NCBI RefSeq assembly: GCF_963169125.1
Contig: NC_084801.1
Location: 75,705,696-75,769,695, forward strand
Direction of reading: 5' to 3'
Origin: Humulus lupulus
Lineage: Eukaryota; Streptophyta; Magnoliopsida; Rosales; Cannabaceae
Length of the DNA stretch: 64,000 bases
This document shows, piece after piece, positions 1-12,460 of this stretch. The translations under genes and the position numbers were made by a program. The notes under the pieces were generated by a model. That model worked only from the letters and a program-made list of their open reading frames with translations. It was not told the origin of the DNA and made no database searches. Within the stretch, counting starts at the first letter, position 1; each line of letters begins with the position of its first letter.

Positions 1-1639
1 CAAACATATAACCGGGTGCAGTTTTCTTACCTTTTAGTTCGTTAGCTTTGATCACTCGACTCCTTGAGCACGATCCCCCCTAGAGCCCTAGCGCTTACCT
101 AAACACAACCATAGGCTAAAGTCATCATCAAACCTCAAGTCCAAAACCTAGCCTCGGGGCCAATCCTGAGCCCCCGGGAACTCCTAGTTTCACCAAACAA
201 GGTGGTGGAATCAAACCCCAAACCCTTGGTCAAAAACCCTTGCAAAAAACCCTAAAATCCCTTTATGGAAATAGGGTAGCGCTACAACGCTCATGGGAGG
301 GCGCTACAGCGCTACAAACAGAAGCAAAATCCCCTTAGCAAGCTTGGCCTAGCGCTACAATGCCCAAAGGCTAGCGCTGTAGCGCTAGTCACAGACAGGC
401 CAACCCCGAGTTTTCCCTTCCTGCGATTTCCTCGAACCAACCCCAACCAAAACTCTTCCAAATCTTTCCCAACCTCAAAAACAAGCTTATGACCATACTC
501 CACTCACCCCAAGCACCCCAAATACCTAGAACACAAGCACATGCATCCCCAAACTCAAAATTCACCATAGCCACTTCTAAACATTAAAACTCAGCAGAAA
601 CCAGTTGAACATCAAAGTTAGAGCTTAGAATTTATACCTTTGATGGAACTTCAGCCCCAAGTTGTCTCTAGACCTCCTTGACTTGCTTCTCCTCAACCCT
701 TGGCTCCAACTTCTAGAATTCCCCATCAACACAGCTTAGATATCTTTGCTAAATACCAAAACCATAACTGAAGGAACTTACAGAATTTTACCTCAAGTGT
801 TGATGACCTCTTGCTAAACCTCTGCCAATTCCTCAAACCTAACTTAGGATCCTTGATGCTTAGTCTATCTCAGCTCTCCTCTGAGCATTGCTCCAAGAAA
901 ATCCCAGAAAAGTGGTGAGAGAACCACAAACCGACCCAAGAGAGTGCAACTCTGTTTTTCCCTTCCTTTTCTCATTTCTTTCTTTTTCCTTCTTTTCTCT
1001 CTTTTAGGCTTCTATAACTTTCTACAATTCCCACTAACATAAAACCTCAACATATCTATCCCCTACATGCCAAATGACCTTAATGTCCTCCCCTTTATTT
1101 CTAATCCCTTAGTCGACTTAAGGGCATTCTAGTCATTTTACCCATTTCCTGCTAACTCCTCGAGTGTCTCTAATATTTCCCGCTTAACTCCCGATACCTA
1201 ATTAATCACCAATAATATTCCTCAATGTCAAGATAAACTCCAGTATATTCACTAAGTTCCTATTTATACCCCTGAGCTCACCCCGAGCCGGGTATAGATC
1301 CCCGCTATGACTTTTTCGCCACTTTTCTCACTAGGATCGTCTCGAGTCACAGATCACAGATAAATCCACATAATAATGTGGTCTCGACAATTATCACATA
1401 TATCAAAGCAGTTATGCCCATAATGGCCAAAATTACGATTATGCCCTTCTAACCTAATCAGGGCCTACATGCATACTAATACACATAGTCATGCATCTCA
1501 GATATTCAAGTAGTCATATAACATGCTTTAAATCATAATCATGCATCTTAATCATTAAAATCACACATAATTCCCATTATGCCCTACAGGCACACTAATA
1601 AAGGCCCTTAAGCCTTATTAGCGAATTTGGGTCGTTACA
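1..1639. mobile_element. Tekay-like chromovirus LTR, right-hand part
   Basis: This stretch aligns with the distal two thirds of the complete LTRs at 35217-37596 and 42738-45118. Shared landmarks are the 'ttttcttaccttttarttcg' block near 25, a cluster of AGCGCT palindromes (274-396), a 'gccgggtat' block near 1290 and the terminal 'gggtcgttaca'. The LTR ends at 1639, and Tat gag sequence starts at 1640, so a Tekay-like element or solo LTR inserted into that gag. The other end lies outside the window, so orientation, solo status and target duplication cannot be decided. It is more diverged from the two 35-45 kb LTRs than they are from each other. Confidence 0.8.
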
Positions 1640-2996
1640 GTCCTTGTCTAATAAGGAACTCAATCTCATCCTTCAGCTGGTTACACTCATTGGTGTCATG
1701 GCCATAGTCATTGTGGAAATGACAAAATTTCGTTGTATCTCTCTTGGAGATATCCTTCCTTATAGGCGCTGTGGAACTAGTCGCCTGGTACACCTTTGCT
1801 TTACTTTCGACAAGGGCTGTATAGTTGGTGAACCTTGCCTCGTACCTGTTGCCCTTAGGGTGCTTATTCTCGGATGTCGACGGCTCAGCGTTTGCACTTT
1901 TTCCACCATTTTTACTGTTCTCGTTGCCTTTGCCTTTGCCACTGGGTTTATCCGACCCATTGGCGGCTGTAGTGGGATCTTCCTTTGGTCCCTTGTATTT
2001 TCCAGGAAATTTCCCTTCGTTGGAAATCGCATCCTCGAGCTTAATGTACCAGTCTGCTCGATCGAGGAATTCCTGGGTACTCTTCACCCCATTCTTTCTT
2101 AAGCTATTCTAGAGGGGAGAACGACGCCTTACTCCCTTCATCGCCAACTGTTTTATCCCCAGCTACTACTCGCATGAAACACTGGATGTACTCCTTCAAG
2201 GATTCTCCCTCCTTTTGGTGTATGTCGACCAGCTGGTTGGCTTCATTTGGTTGTACACGACCAGCATAAAATTGCCCGTAGAATTCTCTCACGAACATTT
2301 CCCATGACACTATTCTAGCAAGAGGGAATTTAAAAAACCACTCCTGAACAGTGTTAGATAAGGTGGCTGGAAAGATCCTGTAGTGAGCATCATCCGACAC
2401 CTTCTGGATGTCCATCTGTATCTCAAACTTGTTCACGTGAGATACTGGGTCCCCATATCCATCGAAATTGGGTAGTACTGGCATTTTGAATTTGATGGGG
2501 GTTTCCGCCACAACTATTCTCTGTATGAACGGGGTACCTCTTCTTCGATCATACTCAATGCGGGATGTCCGACTCCCAACAAGCTACTGGACATCCTAGT
2601 TTAATTCATCGATCTGGGCCTGTACGACGTCTGGGATCGCTGGGGCGACTGGTGCTAGAGGAGCATACTCATCGTGCCTTTCGCATCTGTTGTTGAGCAC
2701 GTCCCTTAGGTCATCGTCTCTGCGCTTTTTCTCGCTAGCGCCCAACCGATAAAAGACATTATGTTCCCTGGGTTGCCCCCCAACATTCTGGCTCACAGGC
2801 CTATTTTCTCTTGGTGGGGGATTCCTTTTCCCACCTCTTTCTACTTGACCCCAACCAGCAGTCCCTTTGTCGGAATCAACTTCATTATAGTCATCACTGT
2901 CTATGAAATATGACTGACTATGGCGCGATCGGTTGGTCGCACTATTCCTGTGACAGTCAGAATCCCGTGATCCGTAAGGGGAAAGACTGGGTAAGC

Positions 2997-3319
2997 TGTG
3001 CAATCCCACACCGCCTGGGGAAGGTCAAGTGTAATGATTCTAAGACTGTGTAGGTATGGTACTACACAGTTGAAGAGGGCTTAAATGGATTGATGGGTAC
3101 TACCTATATCAGGAAGGTGCATCTTCTTTTCGGTAGCCCATCACTTGAGAACTCCATGGTTAAGCGTGCTTGGCTTGGAGTAATCTAGGGATGGGTGACC
3201 TCCTGGGAAGTTTTCCCAGGAAGTGTACGAGTGAGGACAAAGCACGCTGGAAAGACAGGTCTTGGTTTGTAGGGCCAGTCGTCATTCCAGAAAGCAGCAA
3301 TAGTGATGTGGGGCGTCAC
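2997..3319 (+). mobile_element. Cassandra-type TRIM solo LTR
   Basis: A 323-bp TG...CA segment lies inside the Tat gag. It begins 'tgtgcaatcccacaccgcc', ends 'gtggggcgtcaca' and carries a 5S-rRNA-like segment in its middle. An LTR with an embedded 5S sequence is the hallmark of Cassandra TRIM retrotransposons. There is no second LTR, PBS or PPT beside it, so it is a solo LTR. The flanks (aagc on the left, attcc on the right) do not form a clear 5-bp target duplication. The boundaries rest on the TG/CA termini and on where gag homology resumes. Confidence 0.8.
3137..3210 (+). promoter_or_regulatory. 5S rRNA-like internal Pol III promoter in Cassandra LTR
   Basis: The segment includes 'ttaagcgtgcttgg' (box A region) and 'gggatgggtgacctcctggg' (box C region), matching the 3' half of plant 5S rRNA. 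It is not a functional 5S gene: the first half of the rRNA is not recognisable, and the sequence diverges after the box C region. Confidence 0.75.
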
Positions 3320-3995
3320 AATTCCCTCCTCTAGCTGTCATCTCCCGAGCGTCAAGGGGAGGCCTGCGTTGGTCAGTGGGTCCCCGGGCATTATTATGCC
3401 GTGGGGTTCCCTTAACCATAGAGCCTAATTCAGTGTGCCTTCTGTTAGCAGAAGGATGTTGCCCCCTGCTCGGTGGATTTGCTTTCTCAGCTGCTGAACG
3501 CCTAAGTCTTCGGGGAGGTTGCTCGGCCCTATTCTGCCTTTGACGCTGGGGATTATCTCAACCAGCATGAGAAGGTGGCTACTCCTTAGGGTCCTGAAAT
3601 GGGATATCCTGCTGAGCAGTAGGCGGTTGCTCTGGCCTTTTAGGGCTCTCCGGTAGAAGCGGAGGACTTGGGTTTGGGGCCTGTTGGGTCATGCACTTGA
3701 TGGCTGTTCTGGTTGAGAATTCGGCGCAGCTCGCCCTTAGCTCAACTAAGTGGCAGCTTCTAGGGCGGCAGTGGCATCTCTTTGCCGGCGGTCCGCCTGC
3801 CGCTCATTCAACTCTTGGCATTGGCGTTCGATTTCTCTCTGTTGCAATTGCAACGTTACAACCACGTTCTCTTGATTGGCCAACTCCTCTTGCAACATAC
3901 TTAGTGTTGTCCTCAAGGTTTCAGAATCCATTTCCTCCTATTCAAAATCCAATTGTGGTTCATCTTCAGCCACATTTGGGGGAGGAGGCTGGGTG

Positions 3996-6100
3996 TGTAG
4001 CGCCCTACTTCCTTAGAGCCATTACTAAGTGAGTTTAAAATGTGCATTTAACTCGCTAATTGATGTTTTAAGGCTAAAGTGTGAATAAACCATAAACAGA
4101 GTCATAAACTTTGAAAATAATTCTATTTACTGAAAATCATAAAACTTTAACATTTGGTATCCCAAAATACTGTTTAGAAATATTTACAACTCAGAAACAG
4201 AATCAGAGTAGGCTAAATGACAAAATCTAGGTTCAGTGCAATCATCTCCCAAATACCCCTGGCAGTGGAAGCCAGGCAGGCCAAACATGTACGCACCGCT
4301 TCACGCTCTCCGTACTCATGGTTGGTGGACTTTCCCCTTGCCCTTACTTACACCACAGAGCATTCGTGAGCCAAAGCCCAGCAAGAAAACCCTCACAAGA
4401 AGATAACGTATGCATTTCGAACACTTAGCATATAAACTAGCCATCAATAGGCTATAAAAATATGGCCATGCCGTCCTAGGCGCTTTACCAGGCCCTTGGT
4501 TCGCGGTCTGCACCATAAGGATATCCCAGGTATCCTTTAGGGTCTCACCCTGACAACTCGCACTCCGCGTGATAAATGCTGCTCCAGGCCCCTTGCCGCA
4601 CTCTGCCTTGTACTCCACGTGCTTAATGTCGTTCTCAGCCCCTTGCCGTTCCCAGCCTTGCCGACCTCGGCCTGCGCCATTCCCGGCTATTGCCGAACAT
4701 TCACACACATGCATACATAGCATAATAAAGAAAATACCGAACATGAATAAAATCAATAAAGGGCTACGCCCTACAATGCAATCATATAGGGCCCTGCCCT
4801 GCGTACAAGCTCTGTGGGAACACCAGTTTTCTTACCTGTGTTTCGAGCTTCCCAAGCACCGCGATCACAAGCACAGTCCTCTAACCCGTGCCTTGAAGTA
4901 ATCCTAGTCACAACACATGAACCATAATCAACCATCACGTCCTAATCCATTAAATAGTTTCGAGTCATAATTCTAATCTCCGGGACCATGGTTCCTACCA
5001 AACTGGGTAGTAGGAACCTTCTCGAGCCTTAACGTTCATGTTTCCGAGCTAAAAGCTCACATTTTGCCAAACTTCCACATTTGGGCTGCAGTTCAGCCTC
5101 CCTTAAGCGCCGCGGCGCACCCCTAGACAGAGGCAAAATTTCCTCACAGCTGCTAGCCTAGGGCCGCGGCACCCAAACCTTGCGCTTGGGAAATTCCCTC
5201 AAAGGCCACTAGCCTAAAAACGCAAGCAGGCCGCGGCGCGAGCCCGAAACCCAGAATTCCCATGCAATTTTCACAAGCTAACTCCCTTGGAAATCATCCC
5301 AAATGCCCCCCAACAATAGAATTGAGTCCCATAATCATCCTAATACACTTTAAGCAACACATAAGCCCAAAAAAATCAACCAAAATCCTACTATAACTCA
5401 AGTTCAATTATCTAAACTTTAACCCCTCAAACTTCAGCAAAACAGAGGAAAAATTAAACAGAATTCAAGCTTAAATCCTTACCTCAAGATTGGTTTCGAC
5501 CCTCAGCTGGTTATAAATTGCTCCAAGCTATGATTTCCCAAACTCTCAGCTTAAATTTAGAGCTTTCACCTCCAAAATTCCCAAAAGCCTTCCAAGCCTC
5601 AAAAGAGTGAGAGAACCGAATTGAGAGAAACTAAGAGAGCTATCTAACTTTTACTTCTCCCTTTTTCCTCCAGAATGTGCCTAGAGACTAAGGATAACCC
5701 CAGCTACCTAATATAAGTCTAACCTTTAACCAAAAATGACCAAAATAACCCTTTACTTAACCTTGATCCTTAAGCCACCCCAAGGGCATTTTAGTCATTT
5801 TCCATACCCCGAATAGTCTAATAAATCTATATTAATCCTGACATATCCCAACCATTACTTAATTGCTACCCGCTATTAAATAATTCCCGAACACTTTATA
5901 ATATTCTCGAAATACCCCTAAGCTCCTCCTGAGTCGGGTATTTGTCCCCGTTGTGACTTTCTAACTAAATTTCTCCCTAGGACTGTCTCGGTTCATGCAT
6001 CATGAATATATCACCACTATATCACAAATATCACATATATTGCATTTATGCCCTCAACAGGCTAAAATTACAAACATTCCTCTAATAACCAGACTGGGCC
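3996..6100. mobile_element. Gypsy LTR, truncated at right end
   Basis: The LTR starts 'tgtagcgccctacttcctta' and is colinear with the solo LTR at 9084-11034: the same opening, the 'ggcgctttaccaggccc' block, repeated 'ttgccgttccc' units, the CCGCGG-rich block and 'gggctaaaattacaaacat'. Similarity stops near 6100, about 140 bp before the expected 'gggtcgttaca' end. It cuts the 5' end of the Tat gag. It belongs to the same broad LTR group as the Tekay LTRs but is a separate subfamily, with CCGCGG palindromes where those have AGCGCT. Confidence 0.75.
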
Positions 6101-7187
6101 TAAGAAAATTTGAATTCCTAAAAATATCTTGTCTGCCTGAGAGGTTATAAATAGATCTCTCTTTTATTACTGCTACATGCGCCACTCTCATCTTTTCCTC
6201 TACTCCATGCGCCAGTTTCAAAAGGATCTGTGTCTAATTTTTCCAGGTCCTCATCAAACTCAGATTTTTGGTAAGTATTATCTTCTAATCATCACATCAT
6301 TTAATTTAAATGTGCTTAGATTCATAAGAAACCCTTTGCCTTTTGTGGAATTTTTTTCTGAATCTTTTTTGTTGTATCTTGATCCAAAATAATGGACCTT
6401 CTTGAAAGATTTCTCTATAAAATTTCTTAGCCTGGGCGATTTCCAAGGAAGCATGACCCTAGGCCGACCACTTCATCAATTTTGGCGATTTCTGGGACTC
6501 CATACCCTAGTGCCTGCGATTTCCATGGATAAGCCTAATTTGGGCCGAGCACCCCCTCGACATGGGCCGAGTATTTCCTCAGCATGGGCCAAGTACTCCT
6601 TGACATGGGCCGAGCATTCCATAGGCCGAGCACCTCCTACTTCTCCTTGTGCAATTTTAGGCATAGGAACTGGGTTGGGCGGAGCACCTCTAGAGCTTAG
6701 TGAGCTGAGTACTCCCTTCCCTTCCCTTAGACGATTTCCAAACCCAGAATTAGGGCTAGGCCAACCACTTTAGGGGCTTATGGGTCGAGTAGTCCCTTTC
6801 CTTCCCTTAGGAAATTTCCAGGGATAGAATTAGGGATAGGCCGACCACCTTAAGGGCTCATGGGCTGAGGACCTCCTTGGCATGGGTAGAGCATTTCTTT
6901 TCCTCCCCTTGCCTTAAACGATTTTTAAGGATTCATGGTGGTCGGCCTAAGCATAAGCTGGCCACCTGGAATCCCAAAAAATATTATGGAGTATTGAACG
7001 GTCCTTAGGCACCTTTCTAAAGCTTACTTCCTTTGGGTGGTCGGCCTATGCTTAAGCTCACTGGGCCGACCCCCTGTCTTGCTCTTGATTCCTTCGTTTT
7101 GACTTTTTAATTCATGAACCTGCCCCCAGCTGTTGGCTCTATTATGCTCATTGAGTAATTTTAATCTTTATTTTTCCTCTGTTGCAG
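6101..7187 (+). other. Leader and probable intron upstream of accessory ORF
   Basis: No coding sequence is recognisable here. A 'gttataaatag' TATA-like box lies at 6144-6154. From about 6455 to 7060 the sequence repeats degenerate 'ggccgaccacc' and 'gggccgagca' motifs about ten times in both orientations, and one more pair lies at 11935-11970. The segment ends in a pyrimidine-rich tract and 'gttgcag' directly before the ATG at 7188, consistent with a spliced leader. Confidence 0.5.
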
Positions 7188-10100
7188 ATGTCTAGCTCTT
7201 ATTCATCAGACAAGTCAGTAGGTGAGCGTAATCCTCAAGAGTTTTTGCAAAGGTTGAAAAGGATTCTTCCTCGTTCCACTTTATACTTATTCAGTGAGGA
7301 AGATTTCTTAAAGAGGTACTGTCCAATGGTGAGAGTGAAACAGACAACTTGGCATCCCTCTGAAGATGATCCTCAGATTGCCAGGCTTATCATTCAGGGC
7401 TCCTCGTCAGGCTCTTCTCAGATTACCTCTTAGCACAGTATGCCCTGCGGCTCCCAAGCCACTCAAAGCACACCTCAGCAGAGTCATTCTTCTCAGCGAG
7501 ATAGGTCAAGTCAGCAAGAACCACTAGAACGCCCTTCACACCGAGATACTAGTCAGGTTCCCCATCGATCTTCTTCTTAGCAAGATTACACCGAGGGCTC
7601 ACGTCGACACATTGGTCATCCTCAGGAGCGTCCCAATCACAGATTCCGTCTTAAAGTAGTTCGCCCTCCTTCCAAGAGAAAAATAGTCTCGCCAGCTGAG
7701 CAGCAGAAGAAGAGATGACAAAATGAGTTCTATTCATCAGATTATGGGGCTACCTTTGCCAGTGAGATCATATGGAAACCGGTTGAGAAGCCTCACCCTG
7801 CTGATTATGAGGTTGTTTGGTTCAAGGGGGCTGCCTTTGACATGACTGAGGAGAAGGTAAAGAATTTGAGGAAGACTTTTGACCTCTCCAGGGTTTCCAT
7901 CATTATCCCTTGTCCAAATGACAGAGCTAAGGATCCCCATTTGGGTATGTGCACTTGGACACGCTCCACCGTTAGGTCTGGGGCTCTACTTCCTCTTCAT
8001 CTGTACTTCCGAAGTGCAGCAGACTACTTTTGTATTAGTTCTTCTCAATTGGCTCCTAATCCACTATCTATTTGACCTGAAGAAAAATCCTTCTTAGCGC
8101 AACTCAGGATACTTCCACTTCCACCATTATATGAGCGAGGGTACTAACACCTTTTTGGAAGAGATCTCTAGAAATAGCAAGGCATTTAGATATGCTGATA
8201 ACTATTTCTTTACCAAGGATGCAAAGGCCAACTTCTCCATGTTTAAGCACGTTGGGACCTTTTATAGATCAGTCTCGACCCAAGGCATGATTGTTAGGGC
8301 CAATGCACTGATTGCCATGACCCATGAGGAAAAGAATGTCAAGACCCTTGTTACACCGGAGAACCTTAGGAAGGTAGGGCTATTTCCTCCTACCATATCA
8401 GATGTTCCTAATGATGATGGTTCCGAGCCTGTGATAGCCATAGACTCCCCGGGACCCATTCATGTCGAGGAGGTGTCCTCTTTGCCAGTATTAGCCGTAC
8501 ATGAGGGTGATGAGGTGGGTGCATCTGCTGCGTATTCATCGCTTGCTTTAGACGACTTTGATGAAGCTGCATTCGAACTCGAATCACATTCAGAAGGTTC
8601 GATACTTTATCACTTTTATTCTATGGTTCATCAGTACTTAATATCCATCTAACATTTGATCTCTTTTTGTAGTCTCAGACATCTTTGGTTTTGTCCATAC
8701 CCAGTAGAGGTTGACTCCCGTCGAGGCCAGTCCTTCTATTCGAGTGGCAAAAAGGGCCAGGGTCGAGGCTGAGTCGGTCATGGAAGTTCCTCTTAAGGTG
8801 TCTCCTCCGACTCCTTTGGCGTCTAGCCCTGTTGTAGAGGTTGAGCCATCTTTTACTACACAATTTCCTTTTACTATCAATGATGTGGGTGCCTTCTACT
8901 CTACGCCCTCCCCTTTATCTGAGCCACATCAGTCTGCTATACGGAACTTAAGCACCCTCATGGATTGAGCATCCCATCTGAAGCAAACAGCAACAACCTT
9001 TAATGGGATCAAGAATGAGGACCTGAACACCATTCTTATGAAGTCACTCTTAGACATTAAGAGTGTGAGTTCTATACCATTCCTGTAATGCCCTACTGCC
9101 TTAGAGCCGTTACTAATTGAGTTTAAAATGTGCAATTACTCGCTAGTCGAGGTTTAAGACAAAAGTGTAATTAAATCATAATTAGAGTCATAAACTTGAG
9201 AATAAACCTTTCATTGAAAATTTATAAAAAATTTAACATTTGGGATCCCAAAAAAACATTCTTTAGAAGTATTTACAACTCAAAATATAATTAGAGTCGA
9301 CTAAACGAAAAAATTCAGGTTTTGTACAAACATCTCCCAAAAACACCCCTGGCCGTGGCAGCCAGACAGACCGGACATGAACGCGCCGCTCGTCCCACTC
9401 GCCATACTCAAGGTTGATCGACTCTTCTTTTTCTTTTACCTGCACCATAGAGCACCCGTGAGCCGAAGCCCAACAAGAAAACCCTCACAAGAAGATAATA
9501 AACGCATATCAAACACTTATTATAAAATCAAGCCAACACCAGGTCTTACATGTACGACCATGCTGTCCCAGGCGCTTTACCAGGCCCTGGGTTCGTGGTC
9601 TAAACCGTAAGGATATCGTAGGTATCCCTTAGGGTCTCACCCCGGCAGCTCGTACTCTGCGTGCTAAACGCTGCACCCGTCCCCTTGCCGTTACCGGCCT
9701 TCGCCGTTCCCAGCCTTCGTCGTTCCTGGCCTTTGCCATTCCATCATTTACATACACATATGATATACCTAAGCAGAAATCTAAACACATATAAATTCAA
9801 TCAAAGGGCCATGCCCCGCAACATAGTCATATAGGGCCAAGCCCTGCAACTCAATCATATAGGGCCAAACCTTGCAACACAAGCTCTATGGGAACAATAG
9901 TTTTCTCACCTGTGACCCGAGCTTTCTAAGCACCGATGTCCCGAGCACAGTTCCCTAGTCCGAACCTCACCAAAACCCTAGTCACAATGCATTAACAATA
10001 TTCATACATCAAGTTCTAATCCATTAAATAGCTTTGAGTCATAATTCTAGTCTCCGAAACCTTGAATTCTATCAATCCGGGTGATAAAATCCATCTCGAG

Positions 10101-11710
10101 CCTTAACTATTGAATTCCAGAGCCTTAAACTCCTCTAGAACCTAAAAATGCACTAAGTGCCACGGCCCTAGGGACTCATGCCGCGGCCCCTAGCTCAACT
10201 CGAGGCCTTGCATCAAAATAGCCCACACGCGCCGCGCCGCGCCTCCAATTCTAGACGCCCCAAGATCAAGGGGGCCGCAGCCCGACCCCTCGAGTCCAGA
10301 AAAACTCATTATTTTCACCTAAAAAACCCGTCCAATTATCCCCAAAATCAAGCCAACAATCCTAACTAATTATCATAGAGGTTATACTACATATTCAACA
10401 GCAAAACCCAACAAAAACTCAAGCCAAAAACCTTATAAAAATCAAAGTTGAATCTTCATCCCTTCAACATACAAAACTCTAATATTAAACCTAAAACCAG
10501 CTGCAAAGGAGAGGGAGTGGGTCGGTTCAGAAAAAGTCTAGGGGTTTCCTATATTTTGTTTTATTTAACTTAAATCTATGTGGTTACCTCAAGGCTTGGG
10601 GTACGAAAAACGTCCCCGAGGGCAAAATTGTAAATTTTCCCAATATTCCCTCCTAAACATTCTAACCTCAAATATATCTCCATATATTTATTTCCACCAC
10701 CTGATAACCCCATAAGACATCTAATACCCGAAATAACCCTCGACCTGCCGCGAGTCAGATATTCAACCCCGTTGTGACTTCCTGGCTAACGGCTCCCTAG
10801 GACTGTCTTGGATCGTGCTACACAAATATATCACAAGCATATCTTATTTATACCCTCAATGGGCTAAAATTACAAACATGCCCCTAATATCTAAACGGGG
10901 CCCACATGCATATTTAATTCAACTAAACATGCATCTCTATCACATATTCACATATTATAATCGTAATGCACTTATTGCCCTCCAGGCACACTAATCAAGG
11001 CCCTAAGCCTTATTAGAAAATTTGGGTCGTTACAGTTCCTTACTTGTCTATTTAGCTTGTGTTTTGCCATTTATCTAACAGTTGTATGTTTTTTGCAGGC
11101 ATTGATGCTGGTCTCTCATGTTCGTGATCGGTCTGTATAGTGTACTTCTACGCTCTCCAACCTTCTCTCTGAGCTTGAAGACGTCCGCCAAGAGGTACTG
11201 GCCCTTAGGTGCATTCTCAACTCTAGGGATGCTGACATTGCCTTGAAGGGATCAACACCCTTCGTAGTACTGTGGAGCTCAAACAAAAAGAAGTGATCGA
11301 GTTGACTTCCAAGATAACCCAGATGGAGAGGGAACTTGCCGATCAGCTCCAACAATCTGAAACTGAGAAAGAGAAGCTGATTTCCGACATGGACCAATTG
11401 TCGAGAAGGAGCAAGAGATTAAAGCTGCTCAGGACAAGGCTCGAGGGGAGTATTTAGAGACAACCTTCTCTTGCTTCTACTTGATCTGGAAGATCAACAA
11501 TTATCTAACCATGGATTTCCTCCCTGAGAAGACGCGAGCGAAGGAGCTTAGGAAATGTCTGGCTTGTGAGGCTGCCAAGGCTCAGAGTAGTCTTTCAAAT
11601 GATACACCTCGCCTTAGTTCATCTTCTTGGTCTTTTATTCTTTTTTTCCTCTCATGCCATTGGTGGGGCACCTTGCACTTGATTGTATTTTCATATGAAA
11701 TTTTATGCCT
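7188..11710 (+). pseudogene. Tat accessory ORF ('transposase (putative) gypsy type' kind), decayed
   Basis: A plus-strand reading frame lies opposite to the neighbouring Tat gag-pol. Antisense accessory ORFs of unknown function downstream of pol are known in some Tat elements. The ATG follows an acceptor-like 'gttgcag'. Segments in order are an N-terminal block ('FLQRLKRILPRSTLYLFSEE'), a Ser/Gln/Arg-rich linker, a 'WKPVEKPHPADYEVVWFKG' block, a hydrophobic block near 8020-8070, an acidic segment (8400-8600) and, after a long intron, a coiled coil at 11100-11460. Nonsense codons at 7431, about 7578 and about 7717 fit CAG or CGA changed to T-containing stops. A frameshift lies near 7960. The intron at about 9066-11099 holds a solo LTR. 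Membership of the same element as the pol at 13469-18101 is inferred from position. A polypyrimidine tract at 12134 could instead be a PPT separating two elements. Confidence 0.6.
9084..11034. mobile_element. Solo Gypsy LTR inside intron of accessory ORF
   Basis: This complete 1951-bp LTR starts 'tgtaatgccctactgcctta' and ends 'tttgggtcgttaca'. The 5-bp flanks are attcc (9079-9083) and gttcc (11035-11039), a target duplication with one mismatch. No internal region is present, so LTR-LTR recombination probably removed it. It is the same family as the LTR at 3996-6100. It sits between a donor-like 'gtgagt' at 9064 and an acceptor 'ttttttgcag' at about 11090-11099, and so might be removed with the intron. 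Confidence 0.85.
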
Positions 11711-12460
11711 TTAGGCCTTTTTGTTATGAGTACTCAATGTATTGATTGAAATTTTTTATTTCCAATGCTTACTAGGTATATCAACTCAACCCTTATGGGT
11801 TCAGGTATCAGTATACTCTGAACACATGTATTTGCATGCCATACTAACCTTGCTCTTTTACGTTTTTCATGCCAACAACCACGGTAATGTGAGTAGTATA
11901 GTACTTCACCAAGTACCATGAACAAAATGGTTAGGTCGACCACCCCATGGGTGATAGGCCGACCAACCTATAAGGGACATGGTTAGGAGTCTCTGTACCA
12001 ATACCTTTTTGTTATTTTTTTTTGCACTTTCGGAACATATGTTGAACAAATGTCCTAGAAAAACTTGAGCTTGCTTAGTACTTAAGGTCACACCCTAATT
12101 GCTCATGTATAACCCGATCGGTATGTACTATATGCCCCCCAAGTGATCATGGGTTTAAAAGCCTTGGTCACTTGCTACTTGACCATTCCTTGCTTCGAGC
12201 ATTTAGACACATAGTACTATCCTTTTCATCCAATGATGCAAGTAGCAATTGCTTGTCCCTCATTGGTAGATGGGTGATGGTTTCATACTTAGTAGTAATG
12301 ATACCTATACACAGAAGCAGATTATGTAGCAAGTGTCGATCACGATCTACGTAATCTCTCGTGTACTCATTATAATGATTATAGATAGAAATGTCTAAGT
12401 TGGACCAATCGGGTTTAGATGGGCTAATCGAGCCTATAACAAGTCTTAGATCAAATTATT
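11711..12460. other. Spacer between accessory ORF and 90-bp array
   Basis: No gene is visible. The sequence includes a probable 3' UTR of the accessory ORF, two 'ggtcgaccaccc'/'ggccgaccaacc' motifs at 11934-11970 that echo the ORF leader, and a 'tgccccccaag' tract at 12133-12143. That tract resembles the PPTs at 20055 and 58111, but no LTR end is evident beside it. Confidence 0.4.

Larger units (their letters stand above)
1640..3995 (-). pseudogene. Tat-lineage Ty3/Gypsy gag, decayed and interrupted
   Basis: Read on the minus strand from about 3990 to 1640, this is a retrotransposon Gag (virus-like-particle protein). The N-terminal part (3935-3320) has a coiled-coil-like Gln/Glu-rich segment that closely matches the gag at 63181-64000. 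The middle (2511-2104) is the Retrotrans_gag domain, including the 'QEWFFKF' and 'KEGESLKEYIQCF' blocks. The end carries the Cys/His motif 'FCHFHNDYGHDTNEC' typical of Tat Gag. Stops break the frame near 2100 and at about 2575-2595, and a Cassandra LTR splits the gene at 2997-3319. The 5' side is cut by an LTR at 3996 and the 3' side by the LTR ending at 1639. No pol is left. Confidence 0.85.

Noticed and set aside
3137..3210. Possible 5S rRNA gene
   Set aside because: Only the 3' half of 5S rRNA matches, and it lies inside a TG...CA LTR. This is the Cassandra arrangement.
12133..12143. PPT-like 'tgccccccaag' as proof of an LTR boundary in the first Tat element
   Set aside because: No TG...CA LTR end is visible on its left, and the sequence there is shared in style with the accessory ORF leader. 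Kept only as an alternative.
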